DNA of 64,000 nt from Lepus europaeus. Lineage: Eukaryota; Chordata; Mammalia; Lagomorpha; Leporidae. Position 1 is the first letter of the stretch. Each line of letters starts with the position of its first letter. Both the position numbers and the translations under genes were made by a program. The stretch covers positions 10,368,266 through 10,432,265 of the forward strand of contig NC_084837.1 in NCBI RefSeq assembly GCF_033115175.1, given 5' to 3'. Below the pieces are notes generated by a model. That model did no database searches. It worked only from the letters and a program-made list of their open reading frames with translations, and was not told where the DNA came from. Shown piece by piece: positions 1-8,590 of the stretch.

Positions 1-62
1 TACCAATTTAATATGACATTTTAATAAATAATAGAATGAGTTAAAGAACATCCTTCCCATAC

Positions 63-109
63 CTTAGGTACGTCAGCGATCTGAGGGAGGCCAAGGGGTC
101 CAGGTCGCC
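63..109 (-). CDS. SNRPA1: SNRPA1 (left copy) exon 4
   Basis: 47 nt, starting in phase 0 and ending with two bases (AG) of a serine codon. It encodes GDLDPLASLRSLTYL. Donor reads CTAAG/GTATGG and acceptor CCCCACAG. Human U2A' has K where this reads R in the SLRSL stretch. Confidence 0.9.
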
Positions 110-3100
110 CTGTGGGGTGGAGAGCAAAGGTAAGGACAGCACGTGTGCTCCCGGTGTTCTGATGTGGGCAGGGCAGGCACAGCAAGCAGCCGCATCGTCT
201 TTCAGACTGCTACTGCACTAGTCCTGACCCAAACCAGAACATCACAGGCACTGCAGTAACTCCTACAGAACACGCCGAGCACATCTGAGCTTCTTCCTTT
301 AAACCCGGCATCAACAGCTCTGTCTCCACAGCAGAAGAGGCCATGAAAGGTGATCTCCTACAGCAAACTCCAATGACTCAGGAGAGAAAACACCACCAGA
401 GGTGATGCCACCTTGGAGCAAGAGATTCGCCCAGGGCAGAACAGCCATCCGTCCTCCAGCGCCTTCAGACGCCTGGGACCAATGCAGGCCTATCACGGAG
501 GAGGAGCGCCTTTCACCTCAGCAGTGTCCCCTGCCCCCCCACGCTCTTCAAAGAACTTTCCAAGGACACGGAGCTGTACAGCTGGGGAAAAACAGGACCA
601 AATTATGGGGAGAAGGCAGGGCAGCTTTTAGATCTTCCCAAATTGTCTCATAATGCAGTACAGTAAAGACAGCAAAACAAAAAACCCTATGGTCCATACC
701 ACAACCAACCCAGACGACAGACAGTTCTCCAAGAACCCTAACAGAGGAGTGAGGAGGAGCAGGACCACAGTGAGGCTACAAGACCTGCAAGCCAACCACA
801 TCTGTGCAGGAAGCAGCAGAGCAGGTGAGGAGGGAGAGCTGTGAACCTGAGAGCGCCAGCACAACCAGCAGGCACTCAGCTTAACAGCAGCAGCTGCAGA
901 CCCAGCTTCCAGTGAGCACAGGGTCTGGGACCAAGCAGACACTGGGTCCCTGCCAGGACAGCGCGCTCCTGAGGACAAACGGTCAGGAACAGATCTGAGC
1001 CGAGTAAACCGGGTAAGAGAATGAGGAAAAAGGTACAGATACAAGAGGGAAGGGGAACAGGGCAGGAGTTTTCAGAGCGCAGGCTGGCAGTAAGCACATC
1101 ACCAACACCATCAGACAGCTCTCCAGCTTGGACTCGCAACCCACTGAAACAGACCCAGGAAGGAATGACGTTAAGAATGGTAACTTTCGGCTGGCACTGC
1201 GGCTCACTAGGCTAATCCTCCGCCTTGTGGCGCCAGCACCCCGGGGTTCTAGTCCTGGTTGGGGCGCTGGATTCTGTCCCGGTGGCCCCTCTTCCAGGCC
1301 AGCTCTCTGCTGTGGCCAGGGAGTGCAGTGGAGGATGGCCCAAGTGCTTGGGCCCTGCACCCCATGGGAGACCAGGAGAAGCACCTGGCTCCTGCCATCG
1401 GATCAGCACGGTGCACCGGCCGCAGTGTGCCAGCTGCGGCCGCCATTGGAGGGTGAACCAACGGCAAAAAGGAAGACCTTTCTCTCTGTCTCTCACTGTC
1501 CACTCTGCCTGTCAAAAAAATAAAAAATAATAATAAAAAAAAAAGAGTGGTAACTTTCATGTGTGTCTCTCTCTCTAACACATACACACATACCATATAA
1601 AACAGAATGACTAGGGACTGATGGGCTGAAAACACACACAAGTGGGCCAGCGCTGTGGCACAGCGGGTAAAGCCACTGCCTGCAGTGCAGGCATCCCATA
1701 TGGGCGCTGCATTCTCACTGCGGGGTCACATACTCTAGGGAGAATGTCCAGGATGTGATAGGCCCGCCACACACCAGGAAAGGAACACACAGTTCACTCC
1801 ACTCAGGGAGACAGGCAAGGGAGGCAAAGGCACGATAACCCCAAAGCAAGTTAGACAACATGGAATCAGACATCCAGTGTTTAAGTGGAAAATTTAGGTT
1901 ACAACAAGAACATATATGGTATCAGTTCAATTACGTAAAAGTGAAGCACATGGAATACATTTTGAAAACCTAAAACAGGCGGAAATCACCATATCCGTAT
2001 TCTCTCTCTTGGTTTCCCCGTCTTTGAGACCCAGCGTGCAGGCCACGTTCCAGCACACCTCCACTCAGAGAAGCCGCCTGCTTAGTGCCACCACGCTGGG
2101 CACTGCAGTTCTAGAAGACACAGAAGTTCCTCTACAACGCAGGGAGGGTAAGAGAAGCCTCCCTGGACACCAAAAGCACTAGCAATACAGAACAAAGGTC
2201 ATACACTGGCCTACACTTACTTCAGGCACGTCTGTCAGGGCGCCCTGACAGAATCAAAGGGAAGCCAGGGCGGGAAAGACCCCCGCAACACTGACACCCA
2301 GAAAGGCCCAGGTGCTGAGTTAATTAAGAAAGGAAAGGAGGATGAGGTGAAATGTTCTAGACTTCGCAAATGTTCTCTACGAGGCATGCGGCACTTGAAA
2401 CCCCGCCCCGAAATACAACTTACCAGCTCCACAAGGCTGTTGTTGGTGAGAATGAGTTCTGTGAGACAGGGCAGAGCCTGGTCAAGCCCCTCACCTATAC
2501 GGCTAAACAAACAGAACCACTCTCAGTGAAGCGAACAGCTCTATGCACACCCCCGATCACAGGACCTGACTGCAGACGCTCCGAGACCCCGCTTCCCCCG
2601 AACCAGCTACCACTGCGGGAGAGGGGACTGAAGAGGGGACAATTCCGGCAGCTCCCTGGACTCTGCCTGGAACTCACTCTGCTGCCACACCGGCTAGCGG
2701 AGCCTGAGGAAAGGTGAGACCCCTGGGTAGGGCCTCAGCTCACTTCGTTACTTCCGTGGGCAGGTGGCACAGAAACCCAAGTGCTCCTGCACTCACAGTT
2801 CAGGTACAAGACATACAACCACACCACCAGGAAATGGTTAACCAATAGCAGGAAGCTGGATTGGAAGTGGAGCAGGACTTGAATTCAGGCATCCTGATAC
2901 GGGGTGTGTGTGTCCAAGCAGTGCCTTAACCACGGTGCCAAACACCCCACCACTAGTACTTCTTACTGATATTCTCTGCAAGTAGCCAATACATTTTTTC
3001 CAATAAAATTTACACAGAGCTTAAGGGCTAAAACGATCCCAATTTCAGCAAGTCTCCTTCCAGAAACCGGTTTCACTGAAGAAAAGTAAAGCAGAAGGCA

Positions 3101-5919
3101 CGAGGTAGAGATGTGATAAAAACACAATTACTGAGCTTTACAAAGCTTTTTATACACTCCCTTTGATAACTATTTTAGAAGCCAAAACATGAACAAAACA
3201 GTCCACTTTTAATTAGAAACCCTGCATATGTAACTATTTCTGAACATATACAAATATGACGAGGCCAATGTCAAAATAACCACCGGATCTCTGGAAAGCT
3301 GCACCCCATTTCTCATTCAAAGAAGACTGTGGCAGGCGTGAGCCAGGCAGCTGGACACTCCAGCGCCGGGTTAAACGCCCAGCTGTGGTGCTGCCGCCAG
3401 CTCTCTGCTGCTGCAGGCCCTAGGGGCTGGTGACGGTGCACGCACCCACAGCAGCGATCCGGGCAGCTCCCAGCTCCGGCTGGCCAGGCCCCGGTGCGGG
3501 AGGTGCCCGCAGCACTCTGGAATCAAGTAGGTCTAACTGGCCAGACGCTACAGCTTCTCGGGAAGGAGCAGTGGGGAAAAGGTTACACCGTTCCGGCACA
3601 CTCACCATATTCTGTTGTTGTTCACTAACAACGTTTTCAATCTTCTCAGTAGAGGAAAGCCATCCAGCTTCCGGATCTCATTGTCGGAAAAATCAATAGC
3701 ATCAAACTGGTCCAAGGTGGCGCCCAGGTTTTCAATGACAGGAATTTTGTACCCTGCGAACAGACGGGCGGGGGCGGGAGAGGTATGAATAGGATCCAAG
3801 GGCCCTCGGGCCGCCAGCGGTGCACAGCACCCACCCCTGTCAGTGAGGAACACTGCGCGCACCGGAGCGGGCAGCCTCCAGTCCCCAGCGCCGCAAGGCT
3901 CTGGTCCAGCAGCTTACGAGGCCGCCGAACGGTTCACCTTCCGCTGCAGTCAGGCCCAGGCCCGCCATGGTCCCCAAGCTCTCCCACAGCCAGATCCACA
4001 GCTCCCCGGACACGCTCGTGACGTCACCACAGCGCACAGACTCCTGGGGACGCGCTCATGACGTCACCACAGCTCACAGGCTTCCCAGACACACACACAA
4101 CGTCACCACATTCCACAGTCTCCTGGGGACGCGCTCATGACGTCACCACAGTCCACAGGCTCCCGGGACGCTCATGACGTCACCACACTCCACAGGCTCC
4201 CGGGGCGCTCATGACGTCACCACAGCCCTTTATTTCACCTCCCCCAGCCTGAAGGTCACGCCCTGTGAACAATTCACCCAAAAGCCCCCTGCCCTAACCG
4301 GGGCATGACCGCTGCGCTCGGTGCTGAGCGGAGGAAGGGAAGGGCCGCAGCGAGGCTGTTTCCAATGCCGAGCTGCGCAGCACGGCGCCCACCAGGCCCA
4401 AGGGGTGGCTGCTCTCGGACCGAACCTTTCTCTACGAAATAACAGCACCGGACTTGCCCCGAAGGTCAGCGGGGAGTCCAGGCCGCAAGCACAGCCGACG
4501 GGCGCCCGTGGGCAACCTCTGGCCAGCGCCGCGGTCTCGGCCCCCCCCCCCCCCCCCAGGAAGCCGAGCCAGGGACCGACGCCCCCAGAGCCCAGAGCCC
4601 GCCCCGGGAAGCCGAAGCCCCCAGAGCACAGAGCCCAGAGCCCAGCCCCGGCCCCCGCCCCCGCCCCCAGAGCGCCCCACGTGCCCAGGCTCGGCGAGGC
4701 GGCTCCGCCCCAAGGCCCCTTCCCGGAAGGGAACGACCAGGAGAAGCCCCCGGGGCCCGGCCTCTCCTCCTGGCCCCCGCCCCCAGAGCCCGGCCCCATC
4801 CCCGGGAAGCCGACGCCCCCAGAGCCCGGCCCATCCCTGGGAAGCCGAGCCCGGGTCGACGCCCCCAGAGCCCAGAGCCCGCCCCCGCCCCAGAAGCCGA
4901 AGCCCCCAGAACCCGGCCCCATCCCGGGAAGCCGACGCCCCCAGAGCCCGGCCCATCCCTGGGAAGCCGAGCCCGGGTCGACGCCCCCAGAGCCCAGAGC
5001 CCGCCCCCGCCCCAGAAGCCGAAGCCCCCAGAACCCGGCCCCATCCCGGGAAGCCGAAGCCCCCAGAGCCCAGAGCCCGCCCCCCGCCCCGGGAAGCCGA
5101 AGCCCCCAGAACCCGGCCCCATCCCGGGAAGCCGGAGACCCCAGAGCCCGCCCCCCGCCCCGGGAAGCCGAAGCCCCCAGAACCCGGCCCCATCCCGGGA
5201 AGCCGGAGACCCCAGAGCCCAGAGCCCGCCCCCCGCCCCGGGAAGCCGAAGCCCCTAGAGTCCGGCCCCCGCCCCAGAAGCCGAAGCCCCCAGAGCCCAG
5301 AGCCCGCCCCCGCCCCAGAAGCCGAAGCCCCCAGAGCCCGGCCCCATCCCGGGAGGCCGAAGCCCCCAGAGCCCAGAGCCCGCCCCCCGCCCCGGGAAGC
5401 CGAAGCCCCCAGAGCCCGCCCCCACCCCAGAAGCCGAAGCCCCCAGAGCCCGGCCCATCCCCGGGAAGCCAAGCCCGGGCCGACGCCCCCAGAGTCCAGA
5501 GCCCGCCCCCCGCCCCGGGAAGCCGAGTCCGGGGTCGACGCCCCCAGAGCCCGGCCCCCGCCCCCAGAGCCCGGGCCCACCCCGGGAAGCCGACGACCCC
5601 AGAGCCCGGCCCCCGCCCCCAGAGCGCCCCACGCGCCCCGGCTCAGCGAGGCGGCTCCGCCCCAAGGCCCCTTCCCGGAAGGGGACGACCAGGAGAAGGC
5701 CCCGGGGCCCAGCAGCTCCTGGCCGCGCCGGGCCACCTTCCCGCCCGCGAGGCCCGCGGGACGCCCCGAGCCGGGCGACTCGAGGCTCCGCCGGCGGGAC
5801 GGGCCGCGAGGCCGCGGCGCGCGCCGGCCGCACTCACCGCGGAGGTCCAGCTCGCGGTCCCGCACGGCGTTGGTGTACTGCGCCGCCTGCTCGATCAGCT
5901 CCGCCGTCAGCTTCACCAT
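63..5919 (-). CDS. SNRPA1: SNRPA1 left copy, exons 4 to 1 only (partial at window edge)
   Basis: U2 small nuclear ribonucleoprotein A' (U2A'), a leucine-rich-repeat protein that pairs with U2B'' and binds stem-loop IV of U2 snRNA in the spliceosome. Four coding exons lie in the window on the minus strand: 5838-5919 (exon 1, ATG at 5919), 3606-3753, 2424-2502 and 63-109. They have intact GT donors and AG acceptors, and phases join to encode the first 118 residues plus two bases. The nucleotide sequence is the same as the right copy. Exons 5 to 9 are not to the left within the window. If the duplication is tandem they lie within about 10.8 kb left of position 1 and this copy would be complete; otherwise it is a 3'-truncated gene fragment. 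The sequence in view shows no disabling change. Confidence 0.9.
1189..1547 (+). mobile_element. C-SINE, full length, SNRPA1 intron 3 (left copy)
   Basis: Head GGCTGGCACTGCGGCTCAC, body with the GCCCAAGTGCTTGGGCC motif and an A-rich AATAATAAT tail. The 11-bp target site duplication TGGTAACTTTC is at 1178-1188 and 1548-1558. Confidence 0.92.
1643..1715 (+). mobile_element. C-SINE head fragment
   Basis: Only the tRNA-derived 5' part is present (GGGCCAGCGCTGTGGCACAG through CATCCCATATGGGCGC). The body and tail are missing. Confidence 0.85.
2424..2502 (-). CDS. SNRPA1: SNRPA1 (left copy) exon 3
   Basis: 79 nt encoding the LRR stretch beginning RIGEGLDQ and ending NNSLVEL. Donor GAGCTG/GTAAG, acceptor GTTTAG. 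Confidence 0.92.
2838..2945 (-). mobile_element. Degenerate C-SINE fragment
   Basis: Diverged head portion in antisense orientation (AGCAGGAAGCTGGATTGGAA, then GCCTTAACCACGGTGCCAAA). No tail or target site duplication is visible. Confidence 0.7.
3606..3753 (-). CDS. SNRPA1: SNRPA1 (left copy) exon 2
   Basis: 148 nt encoding 48 full codons from YKIPVIENLG to LLVNNNRI, two leucine-rich repeats of U2A'. Acceptor TTCGCAG, donor ATATG/GTGAG. Confidence 0.94.
4010..4225. repeat. Tandem array of CRE palindromes (TGACGTCA), SNRPA1 intron 1, left copy
   Basis: Six units of 37-40 bp. Five carry the perfect 8-bp palindrome TGACGTCA, at 4019, 4059, 4138, 4175 and 4212; the unit at 4098 has CAACGTCA instead. 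Each site is followed by CCACA. TGACGTCA is the consensus cAMP response element for CREB/ATF bZIP dimers. The array is about 1.7-1.9 kb inside the transcript from the exon 1 ATG. Regulatory activity is inferred from the motif only. Confidence 0.85.
4540..5625. repeat. GC-rich VNTR in SNRPA1 intron 1, left copy
   Basis: About 22 imperfect units of roughly 33-50 bp built from GGGAAGCCGAAGCCCCCAGA and GCCCCGCCCC-type blocks, preceded by a 17-C run at 4541-4557. The plus strand is C-rich, so the SNRPA1 transcript is G-rich here. Long stop-free frames occur on both strands as a by-product of composition. Confidence 0.93.
4659..4758. repeat. Direct repeat A flanking the VNTR (partner 5611-5710)
   Basis: About 100 bp, nearly the same as 5611-5710 at an offset of 952. 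Both contain the block GAGGCGGCTCCGCCCCAAGG and the palindromic TTCCCGGAA (4720-4728 and 5672-5680). Confidence 0.88.
5611..5710. repeat. Direct repeat B flanking the VNTR (partner 4659-4758)
   Basis: Second member of the pair. It sits between the VNTR and exon 1 and differs from its partner by a few substitutions. It is likely the original copy of a segment caught up in repeat expansion. Confidence 0.88.
5838..5919 (-). CDS. SNRPA1: SNRPA1 (left copy) exon 1 with start codon
   Basis: 82 nt from ATG (5919) encoding MVKLTAELIEQ to DRELDLR, then one base. Context GCAGCATGG is a good Kozak match (G at +4). Donor CCGCG/GTGAGTG. Confidence 0.95.
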
Positions 5920-6130
5920 GCTGCCGCCGCCTGCCGCCCCGCGCCGCCGCCGCCTGCCGCCGCGCGCCGAGCTCTCGTCCCGGCATGCCCCGCGCCGCCA
6001 CCGCCTGCCGCCGCGCGCCGCGCACTCGTCCCGGCATGCCCCGCGCCGCCGCCAGGCGCACCAATCGCAGATCGACCGCCAGCCCGAAGCAATCGAAGAG
6101 CCACGCCTCCCCGGGAGATGGTTTTGGCCG
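5920..6130 (-). promoter_or_regulatory. SNRPA1 CpG-rich promoter and 5' UTR, left copy
   Basis: Very CpG-dense DNA directly upstream of the exon 1 ATG, without a TATA box. A block containing CCCGGCATGCCCCGCGCCGC occurs twice, at about 5978 and 6029 (period 51), each with the palindromic core GGCATGCC. A CCAAT pentamer on the plus strand at about 6060 reads as ATTGG in the direction of transcription, a possible NF-Y site. The exact start site cannot be placed. Confidence 0.75.
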
Positions 6131-6352
6131 GCGCTCGGTGCTGGCGACGGGGACGGGTCGGGCGCGGGGTTCTTTGCCCGGGGCTTTCTGGAGTCGGGTG
6201 TGTGGGGGAGAGGGGCCCGGGTTCTAGACGTCTGGGTCCGAAAGTTAGGAAAAAACGGGGAAGAGCCCCGCGGACCTCTCACACACTAGGGCATCGCGCA
6301 GTGGGAGCGAGGGTGTGAGTGGCCGCTTGGCGCCGGCGGGGCCGGGGCCCCG

Positions 6353-6560
6353 GGAGTCAAGCCCGGGCCCGGTGGGGTCGCGGTAGGCCCGCGGGGGGCT
6401 CCCGACCCGGGCCCGGTGGGGTCGCGGGGGGCTCCCGACCCGGGTCCGGTGGGGTCGCGGTGGGGTCGCGGGGGGCTCCCGACCCGGGCCCGGTGGGGTC
6501 GCGGTAGGCCCGTGAGGGGGCTCCCGACCCGGGCCCGGTGGGGTCGCGGGGGCTCCCGAG
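6353..6560. repeat. GC minisatellite upstream of the SNRPA1 promoter, left copy
   Basis: Four to five tandem units of about 34-50 bp with the core GGGCCCGGTGGGGTCGCGG and GGGGCTCCCGACCCGG, 440-640 bp upstream of the ATG. Confidence 0.9.
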
Positions 6561-6717
6561 CTTGAGAGACTGGAAGCGTGCACCCCGCAGCCTGCCCCGT
6601 GACGCGGCGTGGCCGCCCTCTCCCCGCAGGCTCGGCCCGCGCCTGCAGCTCTAGATATTTGTAGTTTTTTGGATGATACTAAAAAGGCCATTTACAGAAA
6701 TTCCATGTTTAACCAAC

Positions 6718-6988
6718 TTTTTTTTTTTTATGAAAAAGATTTATTATTTGAGTCACAGAGAGACAGCCGGAGACCTCCCATCCACTGGTTCACTCCCCAG
6801 TGTCAGCAACGGCTGGGGCTGGTCCCATCGGAGCCAGGAGCTCCATCCAGGTCTCCCACGTGGGTGCAGGGGCCCCAGCACTGGACCACCTACTGCTTTC
6901 CCAGGCGCATTAGCAAGGAGCTGGGTCAGAAATGGAGCAGCCGGGACTTCAGACCGCGGCTCTACCTGCTACGCCACAGTGCCAGACC
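6718..6988 (-). mobile_element. C-SINE, antisense
   Basis: Starts with a T-run and AAGATTTATTATTTGAGTCA on the plus strand and ends with CTGCTACGCCACAGTGCCAG, the reverse complement of the SINE head. Confidence 0.88.
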
Positions 6989-7007
6989 CTATCTTTTTGT
7001 TCATTTT

Positions 7008-7308
7008 GTTAAGATTTATTTATTTGAAAGGGAGAGACAGAGAAGGAGAGAATCTTCCATCCACTGATTCACTCCCCAGATGGCCAGAACGGCTGGGGGT
7101 GGCCCAGGCTGAAGCCAGGAGCCAGGAGCTTCTTCCGGGTCTCCCACATGGGTGCAGGGGCCCAAGCTCTTGGCCCGTCCTCTGCTGCTCTCCCAGGTGC
7201 GTTAGCAGGGAGCTGGATCGGAAGTGGAGCAGCTGGGACTCCAACCAGAGCCCATATGGGATGTGGGCACTGCAGGCAGCAGTGAAACCCACGGAACCAC
7301 AGCCAACC
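7008..7308 (-). mobile_element. C-SINE, antisense
   Basis: Begins AAGATTTATTTATTTGAAAG and contains GGGTCTCCCACATGGGTGCA, ending near GAACCACAGCCAACCCC. It lies close to the preceding SINE in the same orientation. Confidence 0.9.
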
Positions 7309-8501
7309 CCTTTTATTTTACTTGTTCTTTCTTTAGCTTTTTTCTTTTTGCTCCCCTGTTCACACTGGCTGGGACCTGCAGCACAGCATAGAGCAATGGT
7401 GATAGTGGACGGACCCTCTTTAGCAGGCAAGGGGAAAAGCCCTAATCAGGTGATCAAGGGTCATATTACCACAGAACAAAACACAATGAGGTAGCCCCTG
7501 CTAGGATGCCGTGAGGAGGACACAGAGCCACTTCCTGTGAGATTCCCGAGTCGAAACACGAGGGAACCTGACAAATCCGAATGGAGGGACTGCCCCCAAC
7601 ACCTGGCCCCTAGCCTTGGACGGCTCAAGGTTGTGGGAGTCCAGGATCAGCGAGGGAAGGACCTTAAAGGTTCAGGGTGACTCAGTGCAAGGTGATTCTA
7701 CCCTGCAGCGTTTGCGGAGAATCACTGGGCCGAGGGTGGATGGCGGTAACACCATCTGATGGTGTCGGGGAGTACCCTTACTTATAGGAAGCGCCCACTG
7801 AGTATTCAGGCTCATGGGGTGTCATGTCAATGATATCGTCTCAAACTGTTCAGGAAAGAGAATGTGTGCTATACTTGCAACCTTTTTATAATCTTGATGT
7901 GATTGTTAAAAAGTTCCAAGTATCCAAACTTCACTTCTAGGAAGAACCACCAGATGGAGCTCCAGGCCCAAAGTTATTTTATTAGCTTTTTCCTTGGTGG
8001 GTTATTTCACGTGTCTCCCTTGGCTGAAATGAAGCCATGGGTGGTTTTGTCCGTTTTGGGTATCTCTTAGGAAGTTGCAAACGGAATTTTTCGTTCTGAT
8101 CCATTTCCCAACCTCAGCAGGACTGGCGTTCCGGGCCGTCCTGTGGGTCACAGGAAGTCTGGCGGCAACCCTGGCCTGTCCGCCCTGGATACAATCCCAT
8201 CCCTCCAGCCGTGCCATGCACACACGGCTCCAGACATTGCCAAGTCTGCCCTGGAAGACAAATCATCCCTGATCGAGAGCTACTGTTCTGGGCAGTAAGA
8301 CACGCCCTGGTCTGGGCACTGTGGTCCTGCTGACCCCACAGGGAGGCGAAGATGAACCGTTCACCCTTAGTGGGAGGGGACTGGACCCCAGGGTGAGTGC
8401 TCCGTTATACACCCTGCGAGTGCTGTTCTCTGTCGGTGACCAGGGCCTGGGGCCTCAGCAGAGGTCTCAGACAACCAAGAACGAAGCCCGGAGATGTGGG
8501 A
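7309..8501. other. Intergenic DNA upstream of SNRPA1, left copy; no gene seen
   Basis: No open frame with recognisable protein, no RNA gene and no clear repeat was found. The same sequence is at 26631-27823. Confidence 0.6.
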
Positions 8502-8590
8502 GGCGGCATCCCATATGGGCGCTGGGTTCTAGTCCCAGTTGCTCCTCTTCCAGTCCAGCTCTCTGTTGTGGCAGTAGCTAACCAATAAAT
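8502..8590 (+). mobile_element. Truncated C-SINE at the duplication junction
   Basis: From 8506 the sequence reads GCATCCCATATGGGCGCTGG and continues as the second part of a C-SINE (GTTGCTCCTCTTCCAGTCC) to about 8568. The normal head (first 50 or so bases) is missing because 8508 is the last base shared with the right copy. The SINE marks the left edge of the repeated unit; the short shared string GGCGGCA lies at the join. Confidence 0.85.

Larger units (their letters stand above)
1..8508. repeat. Left copy of a 19,322-bp-period direct duplication
   Basis: Every feature and every open frame from position 1 to 8508 recurs at +19,322 with the same translated sequence and no change in spacing, up to 8508 / 27830. 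After that base the copies differ (t at 8509, g at 27831). The copy carries SNRPA1 exons 4 to 1, intron 1 repeats, the promoter and about 2.4 kb upstream. The start of the unit lies left of the window, so 8508 bp is a minimum length for the shared segment. A simple tandem duplication would put the left end of this unit about 10.8 kb before position 1. Real duplication and assembly artefact cannot be told apart from the sequence alone. Confidence 0.97.

Noticed and set aside
1643-1715. Possible tRNA gene in the SINE heads
   Set aside because: The C-SINE head is tRNA-derived and keeps promoter-like boxes, but it does not fold as an intact tRNA with an acceptor stem; all such hits are SINEs.
4321-6318. 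Plus-strand open frames of 665 and 611 codons and minus-strand frames of 616, 230, 218 and 192 codons (repeated at +19,322)
   Set aside because: They are a by-product of the stop-poor, GC-rich VNTR: both strands and several frames are open at once, they cross SNRPA1 exon 1 in the wrong frame, and the products are low-complexity Pro/Arg or Gly/Ala repeats. Only the frame starting at the SNRPA1 ATG is kept as a speculative finding.
6673-7494. 273-codon plus-strand open frame (also 25995-26816)
   Set aside because: It reads through two antisense C-SINEs. The peptide is typical SINE translation and not a protein family.
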